From NCBI RefSeq assembly GCF_036687315.1, contig NZ_CP144683.1, forward strand, positions 1 through 64,000: a stretch of 64,000 bases of DNA, written 5' to 3'. This document shows positions 39,722-48,799 of the stretch, piece after piece. The notes under the pieces were generated by a model, which saw nothing but the letters and a program-made list of their open reading frames with translations, ran no database searches and was not told the origin of the DNA. A program made the translations under genes and the position numbers. The stretch is from Sphingopyxis sp. TUF1. GTDB taxonomy: Bacteria; Pseudomonadota; Alphaproteobacteria; Sphingomonadales; Sphingomonadaceae. Position 1 is the stretch's first letter. Each line of letters begins with the position of its first letter.

Positions 39722-40558
39722 ATGGCGAAGGACAAGACAAGGGATGACGGCGGCTGGGGCAAGCTGATCCGCGACATTGCGGTCATCCTGCTACTCGTGC
39801 TCGGCATCCACAGCTGTGTCGCCAAGCCCTTCTACATCCCATCCGATTCGATGATGCCGATCCTGCGCAACGGCGACCGGCTGATCGTCAGCAAATATCC
39901 CTATGGCTGGTCCTATGCCTCGGTCAGTTTTCATCTTGCTCCCAAGCGCGCGGGCCGCCTGTTCGGAAAGCTGCCCGAGCGAGGCGACATCGTCGTGCTC
40001 GAACATCCGGTGACGCGCGTCGATTATATCAAGCGCGTGATCGGCCTGCCCGGCGATACGATCCAGCTGGTGAACGGCGAACTCAGCATCAACGGGAAGC
40101 CGGTGAAGCGCGAGGTTCAACCGATGCTGGCGATCCCCGTCGATCCCAACACCCCTGGCCCCGATTCCAGCCTGTTCCGTTTCGTGACCCGCGGCGCCGA
40201 CGGCAAGGAGACGCTTGAGATCCCGATCGTCCGCGAAACCCTGCCCGGCGGCGCCAGTTTCGACACGATCGACATGGGCCCCGGCTATGCGACCGACGAT
40301 TATGGACCGTATGTCGTGCCCGCGGGCCATCTGTTCCTGATGGGCGACAACCGCGACGGCAGCGCCGACAGCCGCGTCGCTGCCGAGCTGAAAGGCCTGG
40401 GCGGCGCGGTGCCGTTCGATGCCATTGCCGGGCGCGCGGAGATCATCAGCTTTTCTACCGACGGGACTGCCATATGGTATAACCCGCTGAGCTGGTTCAC
40501 CGCGCTGCGTTCGGGACGCGCGGGAACCGACCTTCGGCCCGTGCGTCCAAGCGAATAG
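39722..40558 (+). CDS. lepB: Signal peptidase I
   Basis: 278 residues. One N-terminal helix (RDIAVILLLVLGIHSCV), catalytic Ser in PSDSMMPIL, the lysine in VDYIKRVIGLPGD, and the C-terminal box MGDNRDGSADSR. It cleaves Sec signal peptides at the periplasmic face. Located after acpS, as is common in alphaproteobacteria. Confidence 0.96.
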   Translation: MAKDKTRDDGGWGKLIRDIAVILLLVLGIHSCVAKPFYIPSDSMMPILRNGDRLIVSKYPYGWSYASVSFHLAPKRAGRLFGKLPERGDIVVLEHPVTRVDYIKRVIGLPGDTIQLVNGELSINGKPVKREVQPMLAIPVDPNTPGPDSSLFRFVTRGADGKETLEIPIVRETLPGGASFDTIDMGPGYATDDYGPYVVPAGHLFLMGDNRDGSADSRVAAELKGLGGAVPFDAIAGRAEIISFSTDGTAIWYNPLSWFTALRSGRAGTDLRPVRPSE

Positions 40559-40578
40559 CGCAGCAGGAAGGCATCGGG

Positions 40579-41688
40579 ATGGCGGAGGAGAGCAAGGCAA
40601 GCCAGATACGCCACTCCGCGGCCTATGACGCGACCAGCGAAGCCCCCGGCCCCACCGAAATTCGCAGCCAGCTCGTCCGCACCGAATTGCTGAAAGCGGG
40701 CGCATGGCTGGGTCTCGCGCTGCTGATCGGCTTGTGCATCATCCTCATTCAGCCGATCCTGCTGATCTTTGCCGGCATTGTGCTGGCGTCGATGCTCGAC
40801 GGCGGCACGCGCCTGCTCGGCCGCGTGCTGCCGATTGCGCGCGGCTGGCGGCTGCTGATCATCTGCCTGACGCTACTCGCCTTTCTTGCGTGGACGATTT
40901 TGTTTGCCGGATCGCAAATCGCCAGTCAGGCGGCGACGCTGCAAAGCGTGATCATGGTGCAGATCGAACGCATTGCCGCGTGGGCGAGCGATCATGGCAT
41001 GGGCAACTTCCAGCTCGACACCAAGACGATCACCGACAATATCGCCGGCACCGTCGGCCGTGTCACTGCCGCGGTCGGCACCGTCCTCGGCGCGCTGACC
41101 AGCCTCGTGATGATCGTCGTCCTCGGCATCTTCATCGCGATCGAACCGCGGCTTTACGAACGCGGCGTCGCGTGGATGCTGCCGATGAAGGCGCGCGAGA
41201 ATTTCTATATTACCACCGCGCGCATGGGCTTCACACTTCGCCGCCTGATGGCGGGGCGACTGCTTGGCATGTTTGTCGAAGGCATCGGAACGTGGCTCGC
41301 CTGCCTCGCGGTCGGCATTCCCATGGCCGCGCTGATGGGGCTGCTCACGGGCCTGCTCGCCTTCATCCCCAATATCGGCGCGATCCTATCGGGCGTGCTG
41401 CTCGTCCTCGTCGGCTTTTCGGCGGGGACCGACACGGGGCTGTGGGCAATTGCCATTTATCTGATCGTCCAGACTGTCGACGGCTATCTGATCGTGCCGA
41501 TGGTGGCGAAAAAGACCGTCGATCTGGCGCCCGCGCTCGTGCTCGGCGCTCAGATTTTGTTCGGCGCGCTGCTTGGCCTGATGGGCCTGTTCCTTGCCGA
41601 TCCGATCGTCGCGATGATCAAAGTCGCGCTGGAGCGCGAGGCCGAGCGCAATGCGGGGGCGGCGGACGGAAAAGCTGTGGCGAATTGA
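40579..41688 (+). CDS. AI-2E family transporter (PerM-like)
   Basis: 369 residues with eight or so hydrophobic helices: a pair near 38-80, one at 90-110, and a C-terminal bundle from 215. The family motif around LLTGLLAFIPNIGAILSGVLLVLVGFS and GYLIVPMVAKKTVDLAPALVL is present. Members export AI-2 or act as Na+/H+ antiporters or unknown permeases, so the substrate is not assigned. 21 bases after lepB, so probably the same transcript. Confidence 0.9.
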   Translation: MAEESKASQIRHSAAYDATSEAPGPTEIRSQLVRTELLKAGAWLGLALLIGLCIILIQPILLIFAGIVLASMLDGGTRLLGRVLPIARGWRLLIICLTLLAFLAWTILFAGSQIASQAATLQSVIMVQIERIAAWASDHGMGNFQLDTKTITDNIAGTVGRVTAAVGTVLGALTSLVMIVVLGIFIAIEPRLYERGVAWMLPMKARENFYITTARMGFTLRRLMAGRLLGMFVEGIGTWLACLAVGIPMAALMGLLTGLLAFIPNIGAILSGVLLVLVGFSAGTDTGLWAIAIYLIVQTVDGYLIVPMVAKKTVDLAPALVLGAQILFGALLGLMGLFLADPIVAMIKVALEREAERNAGAADGKAVAN

Positions 41689-41693
41689 TATCA

Positions 41694-41772
41694 CGTCGCC
41701 CCCGCGAAGGCGGGGCCGCTGGCAAACCTTGCGCTATGCCGGTTGCGCCCCCCGCTTTCGCGGGGGCGACGG
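41694..41772. repeat. Inverted repeat of the CCCGCGAAGGCGGGG type
   Basis: GTCGCCCCCGCGAAGGCGGGG at one end pairs with CCCCCGCTTTCGCGGGGGCGAC at the other, between the convergent transporter and FKBP genes; related to family B in style but with different bases. Confidence 0.75.
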
Positions 41773-41775
41773 TTA

Positions 41776-42321
41776 TCAGGGTTGCGGCGCGCCCGATTGC
41801 GGCGCCCCGGGCGCAGGTGCGCCACCGGGACCGCCCTGCATCTGTTGCTGCTGCATCTGTTGCATTTGCTGCATCTGCTGCTGCATCGCGCGAACCTCGG
41901 CCTCCGAACGGAAATCGAGCAGGGTGACGGTGAAGTGCAGCGTGCTATTCGCCGGTATCGGCCCGACCGCGCGGTCGCCATAACCAAGCTGCGGCGGGAT
42001 GGTGATCTTGTATTCGCCGCCCTTCTGCATCCGCGTCAGCGCGTCCGAAAAGCCGGGAACGACCTGCGCAACCTGCATCGGCGCCTGTTCATTGGCGTCG
42101 AAGACGGTGCCGTCGGCAAGCTTGCCTTCATATTTGACGAGCACGACGTCGGCCTTGGTCGGGCTGGGGCCGCTGCCTTCCTTGACGACTTCGAAGCCGA
42201 TGCGCGGCGTCATATGCCATGCGAAGGCAGCACCAGCCACGATCAGCGCGATCACGCCCAGCCACATCAGCCACAGTCCGCCCTTGTTCACCGGGCGCAA
42301 TGGAACCGTCGTCACGCTCAT
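41776..42321 (-). CDS. FKBP-type peptidyl-prolyl cis-trans isomerase, membrane anchored
   Basis: 181 residues. One N-terminal helix (about 14-34, LWLMWLGVIALIVAGAAFAW), then a complete FKBP domain (VLVKYEGKLADGTVFDAN ... GYGDRAVGPIPANSTLHF), and a Gln/Met-rich tail with repeated MQQ units (about 145-162) ending in a Gly/Ala/Pro segment. The helix should place the domain in the periplasm. ATG at 42321. Confidence 0.9.
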   Translation of the reverse strand: MSVTTVPLRPVNKGGLWLMWLGVIALIVAGAAFAWHMTPRIGFEVVKEGSGPSPTKADVVLVKYEGKLADGTVFDANEQAPMQVAQVVPGFSDALTRMQKGGEYKITIPPQLGYGDRAVGPIPANSTLHFTVTLLDFRSEAEVRAMQQQMQQMQQMQQQQMQGGPGGAPAPGAPQSGAPQP

Positions 42322-42486
42322 CTCAGCTGATCCTTCCGCACGCGCCGTCGGCGCAAACTGTCGGCGAGGCCTATAGGCGGAGCGGTGTCGCACGGTCCAG
42401 AGGCAAATGCGCAAGGCTGGCACCATTCCCCCTTGCCCTCCCCCATGCGGCGCGCCACGATGGCTCAATCATACAGGGGAGATTCC

Positions 42487-43758
42487 ATGCGCAAATTCGG
42501 ATTGGTCGCGGCCGCGACGCTCGCGTTGCTCGGTACGGCGGCGCACGCCAAGACCACCATCGTCTATGCCGGCCGCGTCATCACCGATGCAGGCAAGGCC
42601 GCACAAGGCCCCTCGACGATCACTATCACCGACGATCGCATCACAGCGATTGCGCCGGGCCGCACCGAGCCGCCGGCGGGGGCCGAGGTCGTCGACCTTG
42701 GCGACAAGACGCTGCTCCCCGGTCTCATCGACCTGCACGTTCATCTGACGGGCGATCCCGGCGGCGACTATCGCAGCGAAGCGGTCGATCCCGCCGAGTG
42801 GGGCGTCGTTGTCGGCGCAAAGAACGCCGCGCTGACGCTCCGCGCGGGCTTTACGACGGTGCGCGAGGCGGGATCGGGGCAATATAGCGCCTATGCGCTG
42901 CGCCGCGGCACTGCCGAAGGCTTTATCGAGGGGCCGCGGATCGTCGCCGCGGGCCCGGCGCTCTCGATCATAGGCGGGCATGGCGACGTGACGGGCTTCC
43001 GCGAGGATGTGCACGATGTGCTCGATCAGGGGTACACGTGCACCGGCCCGCTCGAATGCGCCGAGAAAGTGCGCAAGGCGTCGCGCGCGGGCGCCGACGT
43101 CATCAAGATCACCGCCACCGGCGGCGTCCTGTCGCAGCAGGCGCGCGGGCTGGAGGGCCATTTCACCAGCGCCGAACTGCAAAGCATTACCGACACCGCG
43201 CATTCGCTGGGGCTGAAAGTGATGGCGCACGCGCACGGCGCGGGCGGGATCACCGCGTCGGCCGCGGCGGGGATCGACAGCATCGAACATGGCACCTTTG
43301 CCGACGATGCGACGCTGAAGGTGATGAAGGCGAAGGGGACATATCTCGTTCCCACGCTGATGGCGTTCGAAGGCATTCGCGAGAGGCTTGGCAAAGGCAT
43401 TTATACGCCCACGGTCGAGGACAAGGTGCGCATGACGCTGAACGATGTCGGCAAGGCGGTGACGCGCGCCAAGGCGCTGGGCGTACCCGTCGCTTTCGGC
43501 ACCGACGCGGGCGTGTTCGAACATGGCCGCAACGGGCAGGAGTTCGCGCTGCTCGTCAAATATGGGCTGACCCCGGCAGAGGCGCTGGCAAGCGCGACCA
43601 CCGTGGCGGCGAAGCTTTTGTCGATGGAGAACGAGATCGGCCGCATCGCGCCGGGCATGTCCGCCGACATGATCGCGGTGGCCGGCGATCCGCTCAGCGA
43701 CGCCCGCGCGCTCGAAAAGGTCGACTGGGTGATGGTGCGCGGACGAATCGCCGATTGA
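42487..43758 (+). CDS. Exported amidohydrolase (imidazolonepropionase-like/prolidase type)
   Basis: 423 residues from ATG at 42487 with GGGGA seven bases before it. Signal peptide MRKFGLVAAATLALLGTAAHA. Metal motif DLHVHLTGD, the carboxylated-lysine region VIKITATGGVLS, histidines in VMAHAHGAGG and DSIEHGTF, and FGTDAGVFEHG (Asp). Metal-dependent hydrolase of the PAD/iminodipeptidase type common in sphingomonads; substrate unknown. Confidence 0.9.
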   Translation: MRKFGLVAAATLALLGTAAHAKTTIVYAGRVITDAGKAAQGPSTITITDDRITAIAPGRTEPPAGAEVVDLGDKTLLPGLIDLHVHLTGDPGGDYRSEAVDPAEWGVVVGAKNAALTLRAGFTTVREAGSGQYSAYALRRGTAEGFIEGPRIVAAGPALSIIGGHGDVTGFREDVHDVLDQGYTCTGPLECAEKVRKASRAGADVIKITATGGVLSQQARGLEGHFTSAELQSITDTAHSLGLKVMAHAHGAGGITASAAAGIDSIEHGTFADDATLKVMKAKGTYLVPTLMAFEGIRERLGKGIYTPTVEDKVRMTLNDVGKAVTRAKALGVPVAFGTDAGVFEHGRNGQEFALLVKYGLTPAEALASATTVAAKLLSMENEIGRIAPGMSADMIAVAGDPLSDARALEKVDWVMVRGRIAD

Positions 43759-43814
43759 GGCCGTTCGCCGCGCGGCACCTTGCCGCGTTCGCCTTTTGTC
43801 CCTAGCGTGCGGGC

Positions 43815-46553
43815 ATGGCGCCCGATCCGCTCTCCCTGCCCGCGATCCATGCGAGCCATGTCGGCATCTGGATCGCCGATGCAAAAGGGCGCGTGCAGCG
43901 CGTCGGACGCGGCGAGGCGATCGCGGCGGTCGCGGCGACGCCGCACCTGCTGCTCAACGCGACGCTGACAGGCGACCGGCTGGGCTATCCCGAATTGTCG
44001 GGGCTCGACCTGCTCGAGCTGTTCGCCTTTCTATATCCGGCGCGCTTTACGGTGCCGACGCCTGCGGGCATCGCCACCGCCCTAGGTTTGGCGGCGCCGG
44101 GGAGCGAGGAAGAAATCGCGTCATTCCTGCCGAGCGCGACTGCCGCGATGTTGGCGAGCCTCGACGACCGCGACTGGCCCGAGCGCGAAGGCGCGTGGCA
44201 CGCGATTCAGGCGCTGACACGCCAGCGCTGGCCGTGGGCGCCGCTGATCCAGCCGCGACTGCCGCAGCCAAAGAGTGATGAGCGCTGGCTCTTCGCGCGC
44301 CTTCCAGAATGGGAAGAAACATCGCCGCGCCCCGCCCCGCGGCAGACGACGATCGCCGAGGCCGACGTCACGGCGCGGCTCGACCGGCTGACCGGCGACG
44401 GCGCCGAACGGCGGCCGGGGCAGCAGGATTATGCGCGCGCCGCCGCCGCGATCTTTGCCCCGCGCGAACGCAAGGATGCGCCGCAGATGCTCGTTGCCGA
44501 GGCGGGAACGGGAATCGGCAAGACGCTGGGCTATCTCGCGCCCGCGAAGCAATGGATCGACCAGTCGGCCGGCAGCGTCTGCATCTCGACCTATACCAAG
44601 GCGCTGCAACGCCAATTGGCGCGCGAGACCGAAAAACTCTACCCCGACCTCCAAACGCACCGCGAAAAGGTCGTCGTGCGCAAGGGGCGGGAAAACTACC
44701 TCTGCCTGCTCAATCTCGAGGATGCGTTGCAGGGCGGCTTTACGGGGCGGGCGGCGATCTTGGCGCAGCTCGTCGCGCGCTGGGCCGCCTATAGCCGCGA
44801 CGGCGACATGGTCGGGGGCGACCTTCCCGGCTGGCTTCCCGCGCTGTTCCGCCGCAACGGCACGACGGCGATGACCGACCGGCGCGGCGAGTGCATCTAT
44901 GCGGGCTGTCCGCATTTCCGCAAATGCTTCATCGAGCGCTCGGCGCGCGCAGCGACGCAGGCCGACATCGTGATCGCCAACCATGCGCTGACGATGGTGC
45001 AAGCGGCGCGGCCGCGCGAGGGTGCGGGCGCAGCGCCAAGCCGCCTGATCTTCGACGAAGGCCATCACCTGTGGGATGCGGCCGATTCGATGTTCGCCGC
45101 GGCGCTGACGGGGCAGGAAGCGGTCGAGATCCGCCGCTGGGTGCTGGGGCCGGAGGGCAAGTCGCGCGGGCGGCGGCGCGGGCTCGCGGCGCGGCTCGCC
45201 GATGTCGCGAGCTATGACGAAGCGGGCGACCGCGCGATCCAGGCGGCGATCACGGCCGCCGCCGAACTGCCCGGCGACGGCTGGCTCGCCCGCCTTTCCG
45301 AAAATGCGCCATGGGGGGCGATCGAGCGGCTGCTCGTCGCCGCGCGCGCAATGGTCTACGCGCGGGCCGTCGATACACGCACCGCGGACGCGGGCTATGG
45401 CCTTGAAACCGAGCTCGCCGATCCCGACCCCGAACTCGTTGCTGCTGCGGCAAGCGCGAGCGACGCGATCGAGGCGCTCCTGCGCCCGCTGATGGCGCTC
45501 GGCAAACGGCTCGAGGCGCTTATCGAAGACCCGCCCGACTGGCTCGACGGTCAGGCGCGCGCCCGCGTCGACGGCGCGCGGCACAGCCTTGGCACGCGAA
45601 TCGACACGCTGGGCGGCTGGCTGTCGCTGCTCGGTCGTGTCGGCGGCCCGGCGGACCCCGATTTCGTCGACTGGCTCGCGGTCGATCGCTACGACGGGCG
45701 CGAGTTCGATTGCGGGTTGCACCGCCACTGGCTCGACCCCGCGCGGCCGATCGCCGACATCGTTTTCCGCCCCGCGCACGGCGTGCTTGTCACTTCGGCG
45801 ACCTTGCGCAGTGGCGGTCACGGCAGTGCCGGCTGGACCGAGGCCGACATTCGCACCGGCGCGCGCCATATGGACGGCGGCGCTCGCCATTTCGCGGTGC
45901 CCAGCCCGTTCGACTACGCCCGGCAGGCCGAGGTGCTGGTCGTCACCGACATCGCGCGCGGCGACCTGCCCGCGCTCGCGGGCGCCTACAGCCGCCTGAT
46001 CGAAGCGTCGGGCGGCGGCGCGCTGGGGCTATTCAGCGCGATCCGGCGGCTGCGAATCGTCCATGCGCGCATCGCCGACCGGCTCGCGCGCGCCGGGCTT
46101 CCGCTCTTTGCCCAGCATGTCGATCCGCTCGACACCGGCACGCTCATCGACATTTTCCGCGCCGATCCCCACACCTCGCTGCTCGGCACCGATGCGCTGC
46201 GCGACGGCGTCGATGTGCCCGGCGATTCGCTACGGCTCGTGGTGATGGAAGGGGTGCCCTGGCCGCGCCCGACGATCCTGCACGCGGCGCGGCGCGCGGC
46301 GCAGGGCGGCAGCGCCTATGACGACATGGTCATCCGCGGCCGTATCGCGCAGGCGTTCGGCCGCCTGATCCGCCGCACCGACGATTTCGGCCAGTTCGTG
46401 ATGCTGTCGCCCGGCGTCCCGTCGCGGCTGCTCAGCGCCTTTCCCGCAGGCACGCCGATCCGGCGCCTGCCGCTCGACGAGGCGGTGAATCATGTCGCCG
46501 CAGCCAATGTCGAACGAAGAAAAAGCGCGTTTCGCGCCTTTTCACCGTCATAA
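43815..46553 (+). CDS. DinG/Rad3-family ATP-dependent DNA helicase
   Basis: 912 residues. The N-terminal 150 residues (LELFAFLYPARFTVPTPAGIA) form the lineage-typical extension of alphaproteobacterial DinG-like helicases. Walker A is in AEAGTGIGKTLGYLAPAK, and an Fe-S cluster ligand set is visible: one Cys in NYLCLLN and three in ECIYAGCPHFRKC. Walker B is FDEGHHLWD, and the C-terminal motifs V/VI are in SLLGTDALRDGVDVPG and QAFGRLIRR. An XPD-like 5'-3' helicase probably used in repair. Overlaps nothing; ends 57 bases before the phosphatase gene. Confidence 0.92.
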   Translation: MAPDPLSLPAIHASHVGIWIADAKGRVQRVGRGEAIAAVAATPHLLLNATLTGDRLGYPELSGLDLLELFAFLYPARFTVPTPAGIATALGLAAPGSEEEIASFLPSATAAMLASLDDRDWPEREGAWHAIQALTRQRWPWAPLIQPRLPQPKSDERWLFARLPEWEETSPRPAPRQTTIAEADVTARLDRLTGDGAERRPGQQDYARAAAAIFAPRERKDAPQMLVAEAGTGIGKTLGYLAPAKQWIDQSAGSVCISTYTKALQRQLARETEKLYPDLQTHREKVVVRKGRENYLCLLNLEDALQGGFTGRAAILAQLVARWAAYSRDGDMVGGDLPGWLPALFRRNGTTAMTDRRGECIYAGCPHFRKCFIERSARAATQADIVIANHALTMVQAARPREGAGAAPSRLIFDEGHHLWDAADSMFAAALTGQEAVEIRRWVLGPEGKSRGRRRGLAARLADVASYDEAGDRAIQAAITAAAELPGDGWLARLSENAPWGAIERLLVAARAMVYARAVDTRTADAGYGLETELADPDPELVAAAASASDAIEALLRPLMALGKRLEALIEDPPDWLDGQARARVDGARHSLGTRIDTLGGWLSLLGRVGGPADPDFVDWLAVDRYDGREFDCGLHRHWLDPARPIADIVFRPAHGVLVTSATLRSGGHGSAGWTEADIRTGARHMDGGARHFAVPSPFDYARQAEVLVVTDIARGDLPALAGAYSRLIEASGGGALGLFSAIRRLRIVHARIADRLARAGLPLFAQHVDPLDTGTLIDIFRADPHTSLLGTDALRDGVDVPGDSLRLVVMEGVPWPRPTILHAARRAAQGGSAYDDMVIRGRIAQAFGRLIRRTDDFGQFVMLSPGVPSRLLSAFPAGTPIRRLPLDEAVNHVAAANVERRKSAFRAFSPS

Positions 46554-46610
46554 GTTTGCGGCACAAGGCGCGCGAACGAGGGGACAGGCGCGGCGACGCG
46601 GGGAGATATT

Positions 46611-47162
46611 TTGAAGACTTTGACCATTTTGCGCCACGCCAAATCGGGTTGGGACGTTCAGGTCGAGCGCGATTTCGACCGCCCGATCAACAAGCGCGGC
46701 CGCCGCGGCGCCGAAATCATCGGCCAGTGGCTGAAGCGGCAGAGACTGCCCGTCGACCGCATCATCGCCTCGCCCGCGGTGCGCGTCACCGAAACGCTCG
46801 ACATCTTTCAGCCCGCCGCCGGACTCGAAAGCATCGAGCCGCACTGGGACCGCCGCATCTATCTCGCGTCCGCCGCGACGCTGATCGACGTGATCCGGGA
46901 TACCGGTCGCGATGCTGAAAATCTGTTGATTTCCGGACATAATCCCGGCCTTGAAGATCTGATTTTGATGCTCGTCCCCGAATCTGCGGACGACGAACTG
47001 CGCGCGAAGGTCGAAGAAAAGCTCCCGACCTCGGCGCTCGCGCGGCTCGAACTCGACATTGCCGACTGGCACGACCTCGACACCGGAATGGCACGCTTCG
47101 CCACCTTCATTCGCCCCCGCGACCTCGACCCCGCGCTCGCGCCCGCGATGGACGAGGATTGA
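46611..47162 (+). CDS. SixA-like histidine phosphatase
   Basis: 183 residues, TTG start at 46611. Phosphatase motif LTILRHAKSGW (RHG variant), a second Arg in ASPAVRVTETLD, and the general His in LISGHNPGLEDL. SixA-type proteins remove phosphate from phospho-histidine proteins or small phosphates. No partner kinase is adjacent. The MerR gene begins about 85 bases downstream with its own promoter. Confidence 0.85.
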   Translation: MKTLTILRHAKSGWDVQVERDFDRPINKRGRRGAEIIGQWLKRQRLPVDRIIASPAVRVTETLDIFQPAAGLESIEPHWDRRIYLASAATLIDVIRDTGRDAENLLISGHNPGLEDLILMLVPESADDELRAKVEEKLPTSALARLELDIADWHDLDTGMARFATFIRPRDLDPALAPAMDED

Positions 47163-47195
47163 TCGGCGGCGCTTGAGTTGGCCCGCAAATAGCGC

Positions 47196-47226
47196 TTGAC
47201 CTGGAGCGCGCTCCAGAAAGTAGATT
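47196..47226 (+). promoter_or_regulatory. MerR-type promoter with 19-bp spacer and dyad
   Basis: TTGACC (47196-47201), a 19-base spacer and TAGATT (47221-47226). The spacer contains the perfect 14-bp dyad TGGAGCGCGCTCCA (47202-47215). The overlong spacer carrying a palindrome is the classic layout for activation by a MerR-family regulator, here of its own gene. Confidence 0.8.
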
Positions 47227-47249
47227 CTCCCTTCAAGGAGATTCGACCT

Positions 47250-47708
47250 ATGAAAATCGGCGATTTCGCGGCGAAGAGCGGGCTCAGTGCCGATACGCTT
47301 CGCTATTATGAGCGGATCGGACTGCTGCCGCGAACGGTTCGCGATGCGGGCGGGCGACGCAGTTACGGCATGGACGATCTCGCCTGGGCGGCTTTCCTGC
47401 GAAAGCTGCAAGCGATGGATATGCCGATGCGCGACCGGCTGGAATATAGCCGTCTGCGCGCTGAGGGCGACGCGACCTTGCAGACCCGGCGCAAGATGCT
47501 CGAAGCGCACCGCGATGCACTCGTCGCACGGCAGGTCGAACTGGCCGAGCTGGTGGCAACGCTCGATGCGAAGATCGATCATTATATCGATATGGAATCG
47601 GAAACTCAGGATGGTTTCAATGACAGTGGACAGACGCACGATGATCGCGGGAGCAGCAGCGCTCCCCCTCGCGACCGATCCAGGCGCGGTGCAAGCGCCC
47701 GTGCATAG
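47250..47708 (+). CDS. MerR-family transcriptional regulator
   Basis: 152 residues from ATG at 47250 with AAGGAG nine bases upstream. HTH at the start (MKIGDFAAKSGLSADTLRYYERIGLLP), wing with GGRRSYGMDDLAW, then a dimerising coil (LEAHRDALVARQVELAEL, about 85-120). The C-terminal 30 residues (ETQDGFNDSG onward) are read from DNA that also encodes the start of the next gene, so they may not be conserved. No metal-binding Cys is seen in the coil, so it is of the small-molecule/redox kind rather than metal kind. It is autoregulated by the dyad promoter. Confidence 0.9.
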   Translation: MKIGDFAAKSGLSADTLRYYERIGLLPRTVRDAGGRRSYGMDDLAWAAFLRKLQAMDMPMRDRLEYSRLRAEGDATLQTRRKMLEAHRDALVARQVELAELVATLDAKIDHYIDMESETQDGFNDSGQTHDDRGSSSAPPRDRSRRGASARA

Positions 47709-48069
47709 CGAGCGCTACCAGCGCGGACTCGCGCAACTGGAAACGGTCAGCGGGCCGCATGGCGCTGCGGTGATCGACAGTCTCAATGATATCGCTCCCG
47801 ATCTCGGCCGTTATGTCGTGGAATTCGCTTATGGCGACATATTCGCCCGCCCTGGACTGGACGTCAAAACGCGCGAACTCGCCACGGTCGCGGCGCTGAC
47901 CGCGATGGGAACCGCCGCACCGCAGCTCAAGGTTCATATGCAGGCATCGCTCAGGGTCGGCGCGTCGCAGCAGGAGATCGTCGAAACCATCTTGCAGATG
48001 ATCCCCTATGCCGGCTTTCCGGCGGCCATCAACGCGATCACCGTGGCCCGGCAGGTGTTCGCGGAGTGA
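47620..48069 (+). CDS. Carboxymuconolactone decarboxylase family protein with Tat-like signal
   Basis: 149 residues. N-terminus DRRTMIAGAAALPLA resembles a twin-arginine signal. The CMD core has the family helices FAYGDIFARPGLDVKTREL and QLKVHMQASLRVGASQQEIVE. CMD proteins include gamma-carboxymuconolactone decarboxylases and AhpD-like peroxidase partners, but the CxxC of AhpD is absent, so a peroxidase role is unlikely. It overlaps the merR gene by 89 bases in another frame; ATG at 47611 is an alternative start. Confidence 0.85.
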   Translation: MTVDRRTMIAGAAALPLATDPGAVQAPVHSERYQRGLAQLETVSGPHGAAVIDSLNDIAPDLGRYVVEFAYGDIFARPGLDVKTRELATVAALTAMGTAAPQLKVHMQASLRVGASQQEIVETILQMIPYAGFPAAINAITVARQVFAE

Positions 48070-48096
48070 CGAGACGGCCTGTGGTTCGTTGGCCAA

Positions 48097-48726
48097 CTAA
48101 ATATCGATGCTTGGCTCGCCCCGGCGCACCGTCTGGACGATCGCGGTATAGAGTTCGGCGCGCGCCGCTTCCTCGGACAAATCGCCCGCCGCTGCCGCAC
48201 GCGACAGCGCCTCGGCGCTACCCAACATCGCCCATAGCGCGGCAGCACTCGGTCCCCCATCGGCGGCAAAGGGCGCAAGGAGATCGCGGCACTTGGCGGT
48301 AAAAGCGCGCTCATGCTCGCGGATGATCTCGCTCATCTCCGGCGATCCCGCAAGCGCGGCGAGAATGCCTGGAATTTCCCGCCCCTGCCGCGCTACGCAC
48401 TCGATATAGCTGTCGGCAAGCACCCGCGCCTTGGCATCCAGACTGGCCTCGCTCGCGGCGAGCGCAGCGTCCATCGTTTCGGTCTGTCGCCGGTCAAAGT
48501 CCCGGAACAGCGCCGCGAGCAGCCCCTCACGCGTCCCGAAATGGTCGTAAACAACCGGTTTTGTCACTCCCGCGCGTTCGGCCAACCGCCCCAGCGTAAG
48601 CGCGTCGGCGCCGTCCTGCCCCAACATTCGCCACGCCGTTTCAATGAGCTGGCGAGCGCGCTCTTCGCGCGACAGGCGCCGCCGAACGTCAGGGTTGGAT
48701 GAAATCGGTTCGGCAATTGACATCAT
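48097..48726 (-). CDS. TetR-family transcriptional regulator
   Basis: About 209 residues from the ATG pair at 48726/48723 (a TTG at 48750 adds eight). The HTH lies at about 35-70 (TLGRLAERAGVTKPVVYDHFGTREGLLAALF), followed by an all-helical ligand domain. Divergent from a quinone-reductase gene 70 bases away, a standard arrangement in which TetR represses the enzyme gene. A TATAAT-like hexamer lies only a few bases before its ATG, so the mRNA leader may be very short. Confidence 0.9.
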   Translation of the reverse strand: MMSIAEPISSNPDVRRRLSREERARQLIETAWRMLGQDGADALTLGRLAERAGVTKPVVYDHFGTREGLLAALFRDFDRRQTETMDAALAASEASLDAKARVLADSYIECVARQGREIPGILAALAGSPEMSEIIREHERAFTAKCRDLLAPFAADGGPSAAALWAMLGSAEALSRAAAAGDLSEEAARAELYTAIVQTVRRGEPSIDI

Positions 48727-48759
48727 TATATACCTTAAGTAACTTACCAAAAGTATATA
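48727..48759. promoter_or_regulatory. Candidate TetR operator between TetR and quinone reductase
   Basis: TATATAC (48727-48733) and GTATATA (48753-48759) form an inverted pair around an inner CTTAAG palindrome, in the only AT-rich stretch between the divergent genes. Fits a repressor site of the adjacent TetR protein; inference only. Confidence 0.4.
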
Positions 48760-48799
48760 GAGAACTGCTTTTCATCACAAGCTCCGCGGGAACGCAGCC

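Noticed and set aside
43038..43805. 255-codon overlapping ORF in the amidohydrolase gene
   Set aside because: Arg-rich shadow reading frame inside a conserved enzyme gene.
44121..45890. 589-codon minus-strand ORF, antisense to the helicase gene
   Set aside because: No signal peptide, domain or ribosome site; antisense of a conserved Walker/Fe-S helicase.
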